This document shows, in pieces, positions 16,900 through 25,156 of a stretch of DNA of 43,851 bases. The translations under genes and the position numbers were made by a program. This DNA comes from JAAYBT01 sp964404395. GTDB lineage: Bacteria > Bacillota > Clostridia > Acetivibrionales > DTU013. Where the stretch lies: the NCBI GenBank assembly GCA_964404395.1, contig CAYOKA010000002.1, forward strand, positions 1 through 43,851, in the 5' to 3' direction. Under the pieces are notes generated by a model, which did not search any database, was not told the origin of the DNA, and worked only from the letters and a program-made list of their open reading frames with translations. Within the stretch, counting starts at the first letter, position 1. Every line of letters starts with the position of its first letter.

Positions 16900-16929
16900 T
16901 TGACAACGAGTTGTCCCAACATCTATAAT
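16900..16929 (+). promoter_or_regulatory. sigma-A promoter with operator-like palindrome on the -35 box
   Basis: TTGACA, 18-bp spacer, TATAAT. The -35 box is part of TTGACAACGAGTTGTC, in which GACAAC and GTTGTC are perfect inverted arms. The same TTGACAA-N4-TTGTC arrangement covers the rex promoter at 31307. The leader to the ATG at 17056 is about 120 nt. Confidence 0.75.
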
Positions 16930-17055
16930 AAATGTAGGCTAATACATTTTTGTATGTTCAATTCCAGTATATAGAGCGCGCTTGTGCATGGATTCTGACA
17001 TAATATGTGCGTTAGCGCCTTATACAAAATGCGATGCATCAGGAGGATAAACACA

Positions 17056-17451
17056 ATGAAGGAAATGTTAATGGTTGAGTTTCAGAACACGGTACAGGAT
17101 TTAATCTTTAGAAACAAAAGCATCATTGATTCCATTACAAAATATCAGGAATCCAATGCAAGGGTCAACCGCGCTGTTGTAAAGGCTGTCACACAATGCG
17201 GGTGCATTTCGATCGAAGCAGGAAAGCAGAAAATGCCTGAAGACGGCAGTTTTGAAGAGGTTCGTGCGGCAATGGATACCCATGTCAGCGGGAAGCTTTG
17301 TGAAAACTGCACAGATCAGATTGAAAAGGAGCTTGGAAAGAATCTTTATTATATAACTTCCATATGCAATACACTTGACCTGAATCTCTATGATATCCTG
17401 ATAAAGGAGCTGGATCAGGTTAAAATGCTTGGTCAGTTCAATCTGGAATAG
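17056..17451 (+). CDS. conserved clostridial protein of unknown function
   Basis: 131 aa, mostly helical and soluble, without signal peptide. Two cysteine-containing segments stand out: AVTQCGCISIEAGKQKMP and GKLCENCTDQIEKELG. The N-terminal helix reads EFQNTVQDLIFRNKSIIDSITKYQESNARVNRAVVK, and a later segment is YITSICNTLDLNLYDILIKEL. I recognise the pattern from clostridial proteins encoded near radA, but no function is known to me. The paired CxC/CxxC could bind metal. The start at 17056 has AGGAGG 9 nt upstream; the frame extends to 17005 without a site. It ends 16 bp before the convergent radA stop. Confidence 0.85.
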   Translation: MKEMLMVEFQNTVQDLIFRNKSIIDSITKYQESNARVNRAVVKAVTQCGCISIEAGKQKMPEDGSFEEVRAAMDTHVSGKLCENCTDQIEKELGKNLYYITSICNTLDLNLYDILIKELDQVKMLGQFNLE

Positions 17452-17467
17452 TATTTCTGGAATAGCA

Positions 17468-18832
17468 TTATTTAAAGGTGATTTCCAGAGCTTCCTGTAG
17501 ATTTGAAACCGGAATTATCGCGGCTCCCGAAGTATTTTTAATTTGACGCGCCATTTTCATGTTCCCTTCCGGTATGACAATACTCTTAAAGCCGAGCCTT
17601 ATAGCTTCCGAAATCCTTTTGTCTACCTGTGCTACAGCACGTATTTCTCCGGTAAGTCCGATTTCACCTATTAACACGCAGTCGTTGCAGACCGGCAGGT
17701 TTTTAAAGCTTGAAGCAACTGCAGCAGCAATACCTAGATCGCAAGCCGGTTCATCCAGCCGTATGCCTCCAACCACATTCAAATAAGCATCATAATTATA
17801 AAGCTGAAGACCCACGCGCTTTTCCAGAACTGCCATCAGCATCGATAATCTGTTGTAATCAACTCCCGTGGCCATTCTTCTGGGTACAGCAAAATTCGTG
17901 ACACAGACAAGGGACTGTATTTCAATCAACATGGGCCTTGTGCCCTCAAGGCTTGATACCACGGCAGATCCGGGAACATTATTTGATCTTCCCGACAACA
18001 TCATCTCTGAAGGATTTGTCACCTCTTCAAGGCCGGAATCCCGCATTTCAAATATACCGATTTCATTTGTGGATCCAAACCTGTTTTTTACCGCTCTTAA
18101 TATGCGAAAGCTCAGATGCCTGTCCCCTTCAAAGTATAGCACGGTATCAACCATGTGCTCCAACACTCTGGGCCCTGCGATGGCACCGTCCTTAGTCACA
18201 TGGCCTACAATCATCACGGTAATTCCGCTACTCTTCGCAAGTTTCATCAAAGCTGCCGTCACCTCTCTTACCTGGCTTACGCTGCCCGGCGCAGAGGTAA
18301 TGCTATCCGAATACATGGTCTGTATGGAATCGATTATGACCAGCTCGGGTTTTTCTGCATCTATCAACCCGGCTATTGACTCATAGTTGGAAGCTGATAC
18401 GATAAATAAGTTCGAGCGCTTTACCTTCAACCTGTCAGCTCTTAGCTTGATCTGTCCGACGGATTCTTCTCCGGAGACGTACAATATTTTCGAGCCTGCG
18501 TGGGTTGTATTACATATCTGCAGCAGCAACGTTGATTTTCCGATACCCGGATCCCCTCCTATGAGTATTAGAGATCCCTTGACAACCCCCCCGCCGAGAA
18601 CCCTGTCCAGCTCCCTTATACCGGTTGTGCTACGGTCTTCGCTTCCTATCTGCACTTCTTCCAGGCTAACCGATTTTATGGCACCATCCTGTTTCACTGC
18701 TGCCTTAGCATTACTTACCATGCGTTCCTCGACAAAAGTGTTCCATTGCATACATGCCGGACATTTCCCGAGCCATCCGGATGACTCGTATCCACATTCC
18801 TGACAAACAAATACTGTTTTACTTTTTGCCAT
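17468..18832 (-). CDS. radA: DNA repair protein RadA (Sms)
   Basis: 454 aa, full length. Order of domains: N-terminal zinc finger CQECGYESSGWLGKCPACMQW; RecA-like ATPase with Walker A GGDPGIGKSTLLLQ and Walker B LVIIDSIQT; the RadA-specific KNRFGS motif; and a C-terminal Lon-protease-like domain (GGIRLDEPACDLGIAAAVASS). RadA is a branch-migration helicase acting in recombination and replication-fork repair. It sits 27 bp downstream of the GH15 gene on the same strand, with GGAGG before the ATG. In most Firmicutes radA follows clpC directly and is followed by disA; here both links are broken. Confidence 0.97.
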   Translation of the reverse strand: MAKSKTVFVCQECGYESSGWLGKCPACMQWNTFVEERMVSNAKAAVKQDGAIKSVSLEEVQIGSEDRSTTGIRELDRVLGGGVVKGSLILIGGDPGIGKSTLLLQICNTTHAGSKILYVSGEESVGQIKLRADRLKVKRSNLFIVSASNYESIAGLIDAEKPELVIIDSIQTMYSDSITSAPGSVSQVREVTAALMKLAKSSGITVMIVGHVTKDGAIAGPRVLEHMVDTVLYFEGDRHLSFRILRAVKNRFGSTNEIGIFEMRDSGLEEVTNPSEMMLSGRSNNVPGSAVVSSLEGTRPMLIEIQSLVCVTNFAVPRRMATGVDYNRLSMLMAVLEKRVGLQLYNYDAYLNVVGGIRLDEPACDLGIAAAVASSFKNLPVCNDCVLIGEIGLTGEIRAVAQVDKRISEAIRLGFKSIVIPEGNMKMARQIKNTSGAAIIPVSNLQEALEITFK

Positions 18833-18859
18833 AGCTCCTCCAAACTCAATACTGACTGC

Positions 18860-20932
18860 CTACAGCTCTCCGGCCTCATTCAAGCCGTCAACAACAAGGA
18901 CAAACATCGCGTGTGACCATGTGAGCGGTATAACCCAGGCAGGCTTGCCTGTGACCTTATCGACCTGCTCCGGTAAAAGCCCCTGTTCAGTAGTGCTGTT
19001 TACAGCCCAGTTCAAATACTCTCTAGCCTTTGAATAGGATTTTCTGCTTATATGATACAAAGCTACCCAGAGCGTTGTCAAAACCCACGGATTTCCACCT
19101 ATATAGCTGTCATATTCATAGCGCATCAATCCGCCGCTTCCATGAACGGTAAGCTTGTGCTCCACCAACTCCGCCGTGCTGACCATACGGGGGTCCTCAG
19201 GAGAAAGGAGACCAAAGGGGATACTTAGCCCCAGCAGACTGATATCCAATGTACCATCCAACAACGTGTAGTCTCTGGTAATGCTCTTATCGTTCATTTG
19301 CAGCCAAACCTTAGAATCGGTATGCTCTTCTCCCCAACCGTTCAGCTTCACGCGGACACTCCTGACATATCGATTCCACTCCGGACTCCAGAAGTTATTT
19401 TCTATTGCCTTACGAAGCTGTTTTGCAGCTTTGCGCCAAGCCTCTGCTAAAGATAACAGCGCGGCTTTGTCCGGTAGCTGTAATGCCCTATATGATTGTG
19501 GTTCAGTTTTGTCTGATTGCCGGCCGCCTGCAAGTAATAACGGTTCATCCTCACCTGATTGCGGCCCACCCACGTCCAATTGCAGCTCAGCCTCGTCCAA
19601 CTCCGCTAATATCTCTGCTATCACTGCACCCGCCTCAATCCCGGCACACACGGCAGCACTCGAATAGGCATGCTCCCCGATTCTCTCCTCCCACAGATCG
19701 AAGCTCAGCCAAGGTAAGCCGGTGTCGGCATCCCTATAGCCTAATAAAAACCCAATGCCCTTTTCCACGCATAGCCAAAGATCTACAAGGAATTTTTTGT
19801 TTCCGGTGTGCTCATAATGCTTAAGAATACCCCAAATAATTGAGCCGCCCTCGTCTATCTGCAGCCCCCAGGATGGAGCAAGATTCCCATCCATATGAAA
19901 TCTTTGCTGCCAGCTTCCATCCTCATCCTGCACTTGGGAAGCCCAGCGGTAAAAAGCCTCCACATCCTCCGAAAGACCACACTTATCCAAGGCTGCAGCG
20001 ATAAAGGCGGTATCCCTTCCCCAACAATATGCATATCTACCGCACCTTGAAAACTCCTCGTCAATCTCGGGCGCCGCAAGAAGTGCACCGCTTGCTTTGT
20101 TTGTCATCAGGGCAAATACCAGCAGTGAACGCTTGTACAGCGAATCAATTTTCACATTTCCCGTATGTATAATTCGAGCCTGAGCCAGATAATCCTGCCA
20201 GAATATTTCGGTTCTGTCCATGTCTTCTCTGAAATCCGAGCCCATATTATCATTAGTCAGCTTTTTCAGTGTCTTCAAGTCCCTGGCAAAGCAGAGTTGG
20301 AGTGTGAAGCATATCATCTCACCGGCCTGCAGCTCGCTACAGTCCCAGATTAGAGCGCCTTCCCTCGTCATGCCTATCGTGTCATTGCCGTAAAGCTGCC
20401 CTCGGCCTGCATTTTCATAGGAACCTCCGCCTATCTGGTACTGCAAAAGCTGCTTATCAGATGACAGGGAGTAATAATAACCATGCTTGTAATGAATTAA
20501 TGCAGAAAGCTTTGAGTCGAATAAAATACCGGCTGTGTGAGGCGTTGTGGAAATAGACGATGAAAACGCCACAAATTGAATTGTTTGCTTTGTACCACCG
20601 GTATTGACCACCTCGTAGCATCTTTTCAAAACATCACTGTCAGGAATGGCAAAATCCGATTGGCGTATGATCAGCCCATGATCCATTTTTGTATACTCGG
20701 TAACTGCAATATTTGTATCCGCTACATAGGATTGTTTCACCTGCCAATCCTCGGGGCTCAGCCAGGATGCACCCTGCCGCAGGTCGGGGCAGATCACTCC
20801 TACTCTCAGCCTGTCTATATGCTGAGGGAAATCGATATCAGGCCAAAATAGCCTTACCAGTTCTCCCCCCTGATTGATACATCCAAGCATGCCGGAATTC
20901 CCTGTAATTAAGCTGTTAATATATGGTTTCAA
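18860..20932 (-). CDS. glycoside hydrolase family 15 (glucoamylase-like) enzyme
   Basis: 690 aa from a TTG at 20932 with GGAGG 7 nt upstream. This gives MKPYINSLITGNSGMLGC...LVRLFWPDIDFPQH, the usual start of cytoplasmic GH15 proteins; the longer frame to 21007 lacks a site. An N-terminal beta-sandwich precedes an (alpha/alpha)6 barrel. The barrel carries YCWGRDTAFIAAAL, SWGLQIDEGGSIIWGILKHYE (likely general acid), SFDLWEERIGEHAYSSAAV and GLMRYEYDSYIGGNPWVLTTLW. No signal peptide is seen. GH15 enzymes release glucose from alpha-glucans, and some act on trehalose or other glucosides. An acidic Gly/Gln/Leu-rich insert of about 50 residues (near 470-520) interrupts the barrel and looks like an expanded low-complexity loop. 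Upstream TTGCTG-18-TAAAAT could be the promoter. Confidence 0.9.
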   Translation of the reverse strand: MKPYINSLITGNSGMLGCINQGGELVRLFWPDIDFPQHIDRLRVGVICPDLRQGASWLSPEDWQVKQSYVADTNIAVTEYTKMDHGLIIRQSDFAIPDSDVLKRCYEVVNTGGTKQTIQFVAFSSSISTTPHTAGILFDSKLSALIHYKHGYYYSLSSDKQLLQYQIGGGSYENAGRGQLYGNDTIGMTREGALIWDCSELQAGEMICFTLQLCFARDLKTLKKLTNDNMGSDFREDMDRTEIFWQDYLAQARIIHTGNVKIDSLYKRSLLVFALMTNKASGALLAAPEIDEEFSRCGRYAYCWGRDTAFIAAALDKCGLSEDVEAFYRWASQVQDEDGSWQQRFHMDGNLAPSWGLQIDEGGSIIWGILKHYEHTGNKKFLVDLWLCVEKGIGFLLGYRDADTGLPWLSFDLWEERIGEHAYSSAAVCAGIEAGAVIAEILAELDEAELQLDVGGPQSGEDEPLLLAGGRQSDKTEPQSYRALQLPDKAALLSLAEAWRKAAKQLRKAIENNFWSPEWNRYVRSVRVKLNGWGEEHTDSKVWLQMNDKSITRDYTLLDGTLDISLLGLSIPFGLLSPEDPRMVSTAELVEHKLTVHGSGGLMRYEYDSYIGGNPWVLTTLWVALYHISRKSYSKAREYLNWAVNSTTEQGLLPEQVDKVTGKPAWVIPLTWSHAMFVLVVDGLNEAGEL

Positions 20933-21074
20933 ATTTATTCCTCCATTTGTCACCTTCCATTTTAGCATACCCCATGAAATATCAGCAATATAATTGGCAG
21001 CTTTCATCTATCGCATAAATATTTTTTGGTAAAAGGTGCAGAATAATAAAAACCACAGCGATGGAGGTTCCCGG

Positions 21075-22376
21075 ATGAATAATGTTTTGCAAAATCTATT
21101 ACTACACATAACCCAACTGATTCAGGTGTTTGTTTTTGTTGCAGGCTGCTATTTTTTTTGCATTTCCTTGCTAGGCTGGAGAAGGCAGAGGAATAAATCG
21201 GAGGAATACGCTCCCTGCAAAAGATTCGCGCTTGTAATAGCCGCCCATAATGAGGAGCTGGTGATTGGCAATGTCATTGACAGTCTTATGAACCAGAATT
21301 ACCCTCGAGAACTATTTGACATTATCGTTGTAGCGGACAACTGCACTGACAGAACCGCTTTAGTTGCCAGAAAGCACGGAGCATTGGTACATAGGCGGTT
21401 TGATGCGGAAAAAACAGGCAAGGGAAACGCCCTTGAATGGATATTTAGCAAGATATACAACGAAAGCGATTGTTATGATGTTGTCAGTGTCTTCGATGCA
21501 GATAATTTGGTTTCATCTAATTACCTTTATGAAATGAATAGACAGCTATGTAAGGGGTACAAAGTAGTACAGGGATACATCGACAGCAAAAACCCTTTTG
21601 ACTCCTGGATCACATGCTCGTATTCTATAGCATTTTGGCTTTCAAATCGGACCTATCAGCTTCCTCGGTTTAATTTGGGGCTGAGCTGTGTTCTCTGTGG
21701 TACAGGCTTTTGCGTAGATTTATCTGTGCTGAAGGAAATCGGGTGGGGAGTAACATGTCTGACAGAAGACCTTGAGTTCACAATGAAGCTGTCGTTGAAC
21801 GGAATCAAGGTCGCATGGGCACACGACGCAATTGTATTTGACGAAAAGCCCTTGACTCTCAAGCAGTCCTGGTGTCAAAGAAAAAGATGGATGCAGGGGC
21901 ATGCGGACTGCGCCTATAGATATCTTGTGCCCCTATTTAAAAAGGCTTTCGCGGAGCGTAATCTGGCGGTCTTCGACTGTGCCGTGTACCTTTTCCAACC
22001 AATCCGTTTTATTTTCATAGTCTTAATCTCAATTATGCTTCGTGTCCAATCCTTTTATCCCGAAATACCCTTCTTTACAGTGCAACACATTTTACCGGCA
22101 CTTGTTTGGCATGTATTTGTACTACTACAGTTTCTATATGGCCCTGTGGTGGTGCTATCAGAAAATAAGTTTGATCTGCGCATACTACTGGGATTTATCG
22201 CCTACCCATTTTATTGCTTTACCTGGATTCCTATCACAATACAAGGCTTCCTCAGCAAGGACAACAAGGTCTGGAGTCATACCATACACACACGCGAAAT
22301 AAAAATAGAGGATCTGGAGAAAACGCGCAGCTCTCAAGCCCCTCCTCCCCGCCCCGAAGCCTCCCGCTACCAGTAA
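21075..22376 (+). CDS. membrane glycosyltransferase, family 2 (BcsA/IcaA-like)
   Basis: 433 aa from the ATG at 21075 (GGAGG upstream). One N-terminal helix (about 12-33) precedes a GT-A domain with ALVIAAHNEELVIGNVIDSL and IIVVADNCTDRTA. It continues with VSVFDADNLV (DxD), GTGFCVDLSVL, TEDLEFTMKL (acceptor Asp) and QRKRWMQGH (the QxxRW-type motif of processive enzymes). Three or four C-terminal helices follow. This is the signature of inverting, often processive, membrane synthases of surface polysaccharides. No PilZ domain is present. The last 15 residues are Pro/Arg-rich and run into the repeat array. It is divergent from the GH15 gene over a 142-bp intergenic region; the sugar made is unknown. 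Confidence 0.9.
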   Translation: MNNVLQNLLLHITQLIQVFVFVAGCYFFCISLLGWRRQRNKSEEYAPCKRFALVIAAHNEELVIGNVIDSLMNQNYPRELFDIIVVADNCTDRTALVARKHGALVHRRFDAEKTGKGNALEWIFSKIYNESDCYDVVSVFDADNLVSSNYLYEMNRQLCKGYKVVQGYIDSKNPFDSWITCSYSIAFWLSNRTYQLPRFNLGLSCVLCGTGFCVDLSVLKEIGWGVTCLTEDLEFTMKLSLNGIKVAWAHDAIVFDEKPLTLKQSWCQRKRWMQGHADCAYRYLVPLFKKAFAERNLAVFDCAVYLFQPIRFIFIVLISIMLRVQSFYPEIPFFTVQHILPALVWHVFVLLQFLYGPVVVLSENKFDLRILLGFIAYPFYCFTWIPITIQGFLSKDNKVWSHTIHTREIKIEDLEKTRSSQAPPPRPEASRYQ

Positions 22377-22391
22377 CGTGGGAGGGGACAG

Positions 22392-22516
22392 GGGACGGTT
22401 CTCCCAAAACAGGGGGACGGTTCTCCCAAAACGAGGAGAGCAAAGAGGGGACGGTTCTCCCAAAACGAGGAGAGCAAAGAGGGGACGGTTCTCCCGGCGA
22501 AGGGGACGGTTCTTGA
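22392..22516. repeat. GGGGACGGTTCTC tandem array
   Basis: Five forward copies. The middle ones form a unit of about 35 bp (GGGGACGGTTCTCCC plus AAAACGAGGAGAGCAAAGA) repeated in tandem. The array starts about 15 bp after the GT2 stop and faces inverted copies at 22672-22712, so the 280-bp convergent spacer can fold into long stems. Confidence 0.9.
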
Positions 22517-22656
22517 TAAACTGCGAAAAGAGCAAAAAAGGGGCAGTCCTTTTTCACCTGCCAAAGAACTACCCTTATTTGGTCCTCTTATTTGGGTTCC
22601 TTATTCTATTGCATATTCTAATCATTCACTTAATCTTTTTTATCATATTAAGGGCA

Positions 22657-25143
22657 CTATTCATGCACCTCGGGAGAACCGTCCCCCTGCTTCACGGGAG
22701 AACCGTCCCCCTCCCCTTTTACGGTAAATTCCAGCTTATCGCCCGCAAGCACTACGCTCACGGTATTGCCCGGTTTCACCCTGCCTTCCAGCATTTCCTC
22801 GGCCAGCTTATCCTCTATCATGCTCTGTATATATCTCCTCAGTGGCCTTGCTCCAAAAACGGGATCATAGCCCTTTTTCGCAATATAGTCCTTGGCCTCA
22901 TCATTTACTCCCAGACTAATTGAATTCTGACCAAGTCTCTTTACAAGTACATTAATCATAATGCCAACAATGTCTCTGATATTATCTTCATCCAACGGAT
23001 GAAATACAATAATGTCATCTACCCTGTTTAGGAATTCAGGGCGGAAGGCCTTTTTCAGCTCTCCCATAACATTGCTCTTCATATCCTCATAGTTCTTTGC
23101 CGAATCATCCTCAGTCAGGAACCCCAATCGCTTCGGCTCAGTAATCATTCTTCCGCCGACGTTTGAAGTCATTATGATAACAGTATTCCTAAAATCTACA
23201 ACTCTACCCTGAGAATCCGTCAACCTACCGTCCTCCAGTATCTGAAGCAAAATGTTGAAAACATCGGGATGAGCCTTCTCTATCTCATCAAACAGCAGTA
23301 CTGAATATGGCTTGCTTCTGACCTTATCGGTAAGCTGCCCACCTTCTTCATATCCTACATAGCCGGGGGGCGAGCCTATTAACCTGGATACAGCGAACTT
23401 CTCCATGTATTCGGACATATCTATGCGTATCATTGCATTCTCGTTGCCGAATAACGCTTCCGCCAATGCCTTACTCAATTCTGTCTTACCAACGCCTGTA
23501 GGACCGAGGAATATAAAAGAACCGGTCGGCCTTTTAGGATCCTTTAATCCTACCCGGCCTCTCCTGATTGCCTTCGATACGGCCTTTACCGCTTCATCCT
23601 GTCCGATGACTCTCTCATGGAGCACATCCTCCATTCTCATCAGCCTCTCCGATTCCTCTTCAGCAAGCCGTTTCACAGGTATACCGGTCCAGCCTGCAAC
23701 AATGTCGGCAATCTCATCCTCTGTAACAGTGTCTGTTCTTGTCTGGTTATTCTGGTACCATTCGCCCTTCACTTTCTCGTGCTCTGCCCTAAGCTTTTGC
23801 TCCTGATCCCTTATACCTGCAGCCTTTTCAAACTCCTGCCTCCTTATGGCATCTTCCTTTTCCTTGGCGAGTCTTTCCAGCTGATCCTCCAGCTGCTTTA
23901 TATCGGGGGGTGCTGTAAATGCTTTCAACCTTACCTTTGAGGCAGCTTCATCCATCAAATCTATTGCCTTGTCCGGAAGATATCTGTCAGTAATGTATCT
24001 GGCAGAAAATCTGGTCGCCGCTTCCAAAGCCTCATCCGTTATTTTCACACCATGATGGGCTTCATACTTGTCACGGATGCCCTTCAATATCTCAATGGTT
24101 TCCTCCTGGGTGGGTTCACCGACTGTAATCGGCTGGAATCTGCGTTCCAGTGCAGCATCCTTCTCAACATACTTATGATACTCATTGATTGTAGTTGCAC
24201 CGATTACCTGTATCTCTCCCCTGGCAAGTGCAGGCTTGAGAATATTTGAGGCATCAATAGCACCTTCAGCTGCTCCCGCACCAATAATCGTATGCATTTC
24301 ATCTATGAACAGAATTACATTTCCAGCCTTCCTGACCTCATCCAGCGCCTTTTTCAGCCTTTCTTCGAATTCGCCTCTGTATTTTGCTCCTGCAACCATA
24401 GAAGAAAGATCCAATGAAAACACTCTCTTATCCTTCAGCATTTCCGGGATATTAGCTTCAACAATCTTTTGCGCAAGGCCTTCGGCAATTGCTGTCTTCC
24501 CCACTCCCGGTTCACCTATGAGGCATGGATTGTTCTTCGTCCTCCTGCTGAGTATCTGGATAACTCTCTCAATCTCCTTATCGCGCCCTATAATTGGATC
24601 AAATTTGGCCTCCCTGGCCATTTCCGTCAGGTCTCGCCCAAATTGATTCAGCGTAGGAGTATTCGTTTGACTCGAGGCGCTTTTAGGCGTACCGCTTGCA
24701 GTAGGTGTATCTTCATTTAGCATTTTAACAATATCACTAAACAGCTTCTGCGGTTCAATACCCAAGTCTATCAATATCCGAACAGCAACGCTTTCTCCCT
24801 CTCTCATAATGCCCAAAAGGAGATGCTCTGTCCCAATATAATTGTGCCCAAGCCGTCTGGCCTCCACCAAGGCTAATTCAAGCACCCTTTTTGTCCTCGG
24901 CGTAAAATCAAGGGGCTTTTTTTCATCATTGTCACCCCTACCTATCAATTCATCTATCTCACGGATTACTTTTTCCTCTGTAACTCCCTGTCCCTGCAGA
25001 ACACGCGCTGCGATACCGGTGCCCTCCTTTAGAAGCCCCAACAACAAATGCTCCGTACCCACATAACTGTGTCTGAGCCCCATTGCGTTTTCCTGAGATA
25101 GATTTATAGCTTTCTCTGCTTTTTCAGTAAATCTCCCATACAT
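22657..25143 (-). CDS. clpC: ATP-dependent Clp protease ATPase subunit ClpC
   Basis: 828 aa. Two N-terminal Clp_N repeats (GTEHLLLGLLKEG, GTEHLLLGIMREG) are followed by the first AAA+ module: Walker A GEPGVGKTAIAEG, Walker B ILFIDEMHT. A UVR-type coiled coil (EDAIRRQEFEKAAGIRDQEQKL) sits in the middle. The second AAA+ module has Walker A GPTGVGKTELSK, Walker B LLFDEIEKAH, the ClpP-binding loop region, and the D2-small domain. ClpC unfolds substrates, including McsB-phosphorylated ones, for ClpP. It ends the ctsR-mcsA-mcsB-clpC operon. The last 19 residues (GEGDGSPVKQGDGSPEVHE) are encoded by two GGGGACGGTTCTCCC repeats and are not part of the usual protein. Confidence 0.97.
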   Translation of the reverse strand: MYGRFTEKAEKAINLSQENAMGLRHSYVGTEHLLLGLLKEGTGIAARVLQGQGVTEEKVIREIDELIGRGDNDEKKPLDFTPRTKRVLELALVEARRLGHNYIGTEHLLLGIMREGESVAVRILIDLGIEPQKLFSDIVKMLNEDTPTASGTPKSASSQTNTPTLNQFGRDLTEMAREAKFDPIIGRDKEIERVIQILSRRTKNNPCLIGEPGVGKTAIAEGLAQKIVEANIPEMLKDKRVFSLDLSSMVAGAKYRGEFEERLKKALDEVRKAGNVILFIDEMHTIIGAGAAEGAIDASNILKPALARGEIQVIGATTINEYHKYVEKDAALERRFQPITVGEPTQEETIEILKGIRDKYEAHHGVKITDEALEAATRFSARYITDRYLPDKAIDLMDEAASKVRLKAFTAPPDIKQLEDQLERLAKEKEDAIRRQEFEKAAGIRDQEQKLRAEHEKVKGEWYQNNQTRTDTVTEDEIADIVAGWTGIPVKRLAEEESERLMRMEDVLHERVIGQDEAVKAVSKAIRRGRVGLKDPKRPTGSFIFLGPTGVGKTELSKALAEALFGNENAMIRIDMSEYMEKFAVSRLIGSPPGYVGYEEGGQLTDKVRSKPYSVLLFDEIEKAHPDVFNILLQILEDGRLTDSQGRVVDFRNTVIIMTSNVGGRMITEPKRLGFLTEDDSAKNYEDMKSNVMGELKKAFRPEFLNRVDDIIVFHPLDEDNIRDIVGIMINVLVKRLGQNSISLGVNDEAKDYIAKKGYDPVFGARPLRRYIQSMIEDKLAEEMLEGRVKPGNTVSVVLAGDKLEFTVKGEGDGSPVKQGDGSPEVHE
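22672..22712 (-). repeat. GGGGACGGTTCTC repeats forming the 3' end of clpC
   Basis: Two copies of GGGAGAACCGTCCCCC in 41 bp, inside the clpC reading frame. On the coding strand each reads GGG GAC GGT TCT CCC, giving GDGSP. Confidence 0.9.
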
Positions 25144-25156
25144 TCCCCATCACTCC

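Noticed and set aside
22185..22564. Several overlapping frames with GDGSP/ENRPL repeats after the GT2 gene
   Set aside because: They arise from translating the GGGGACGGTTCTC array in different frames; no start signals and no family similarity.
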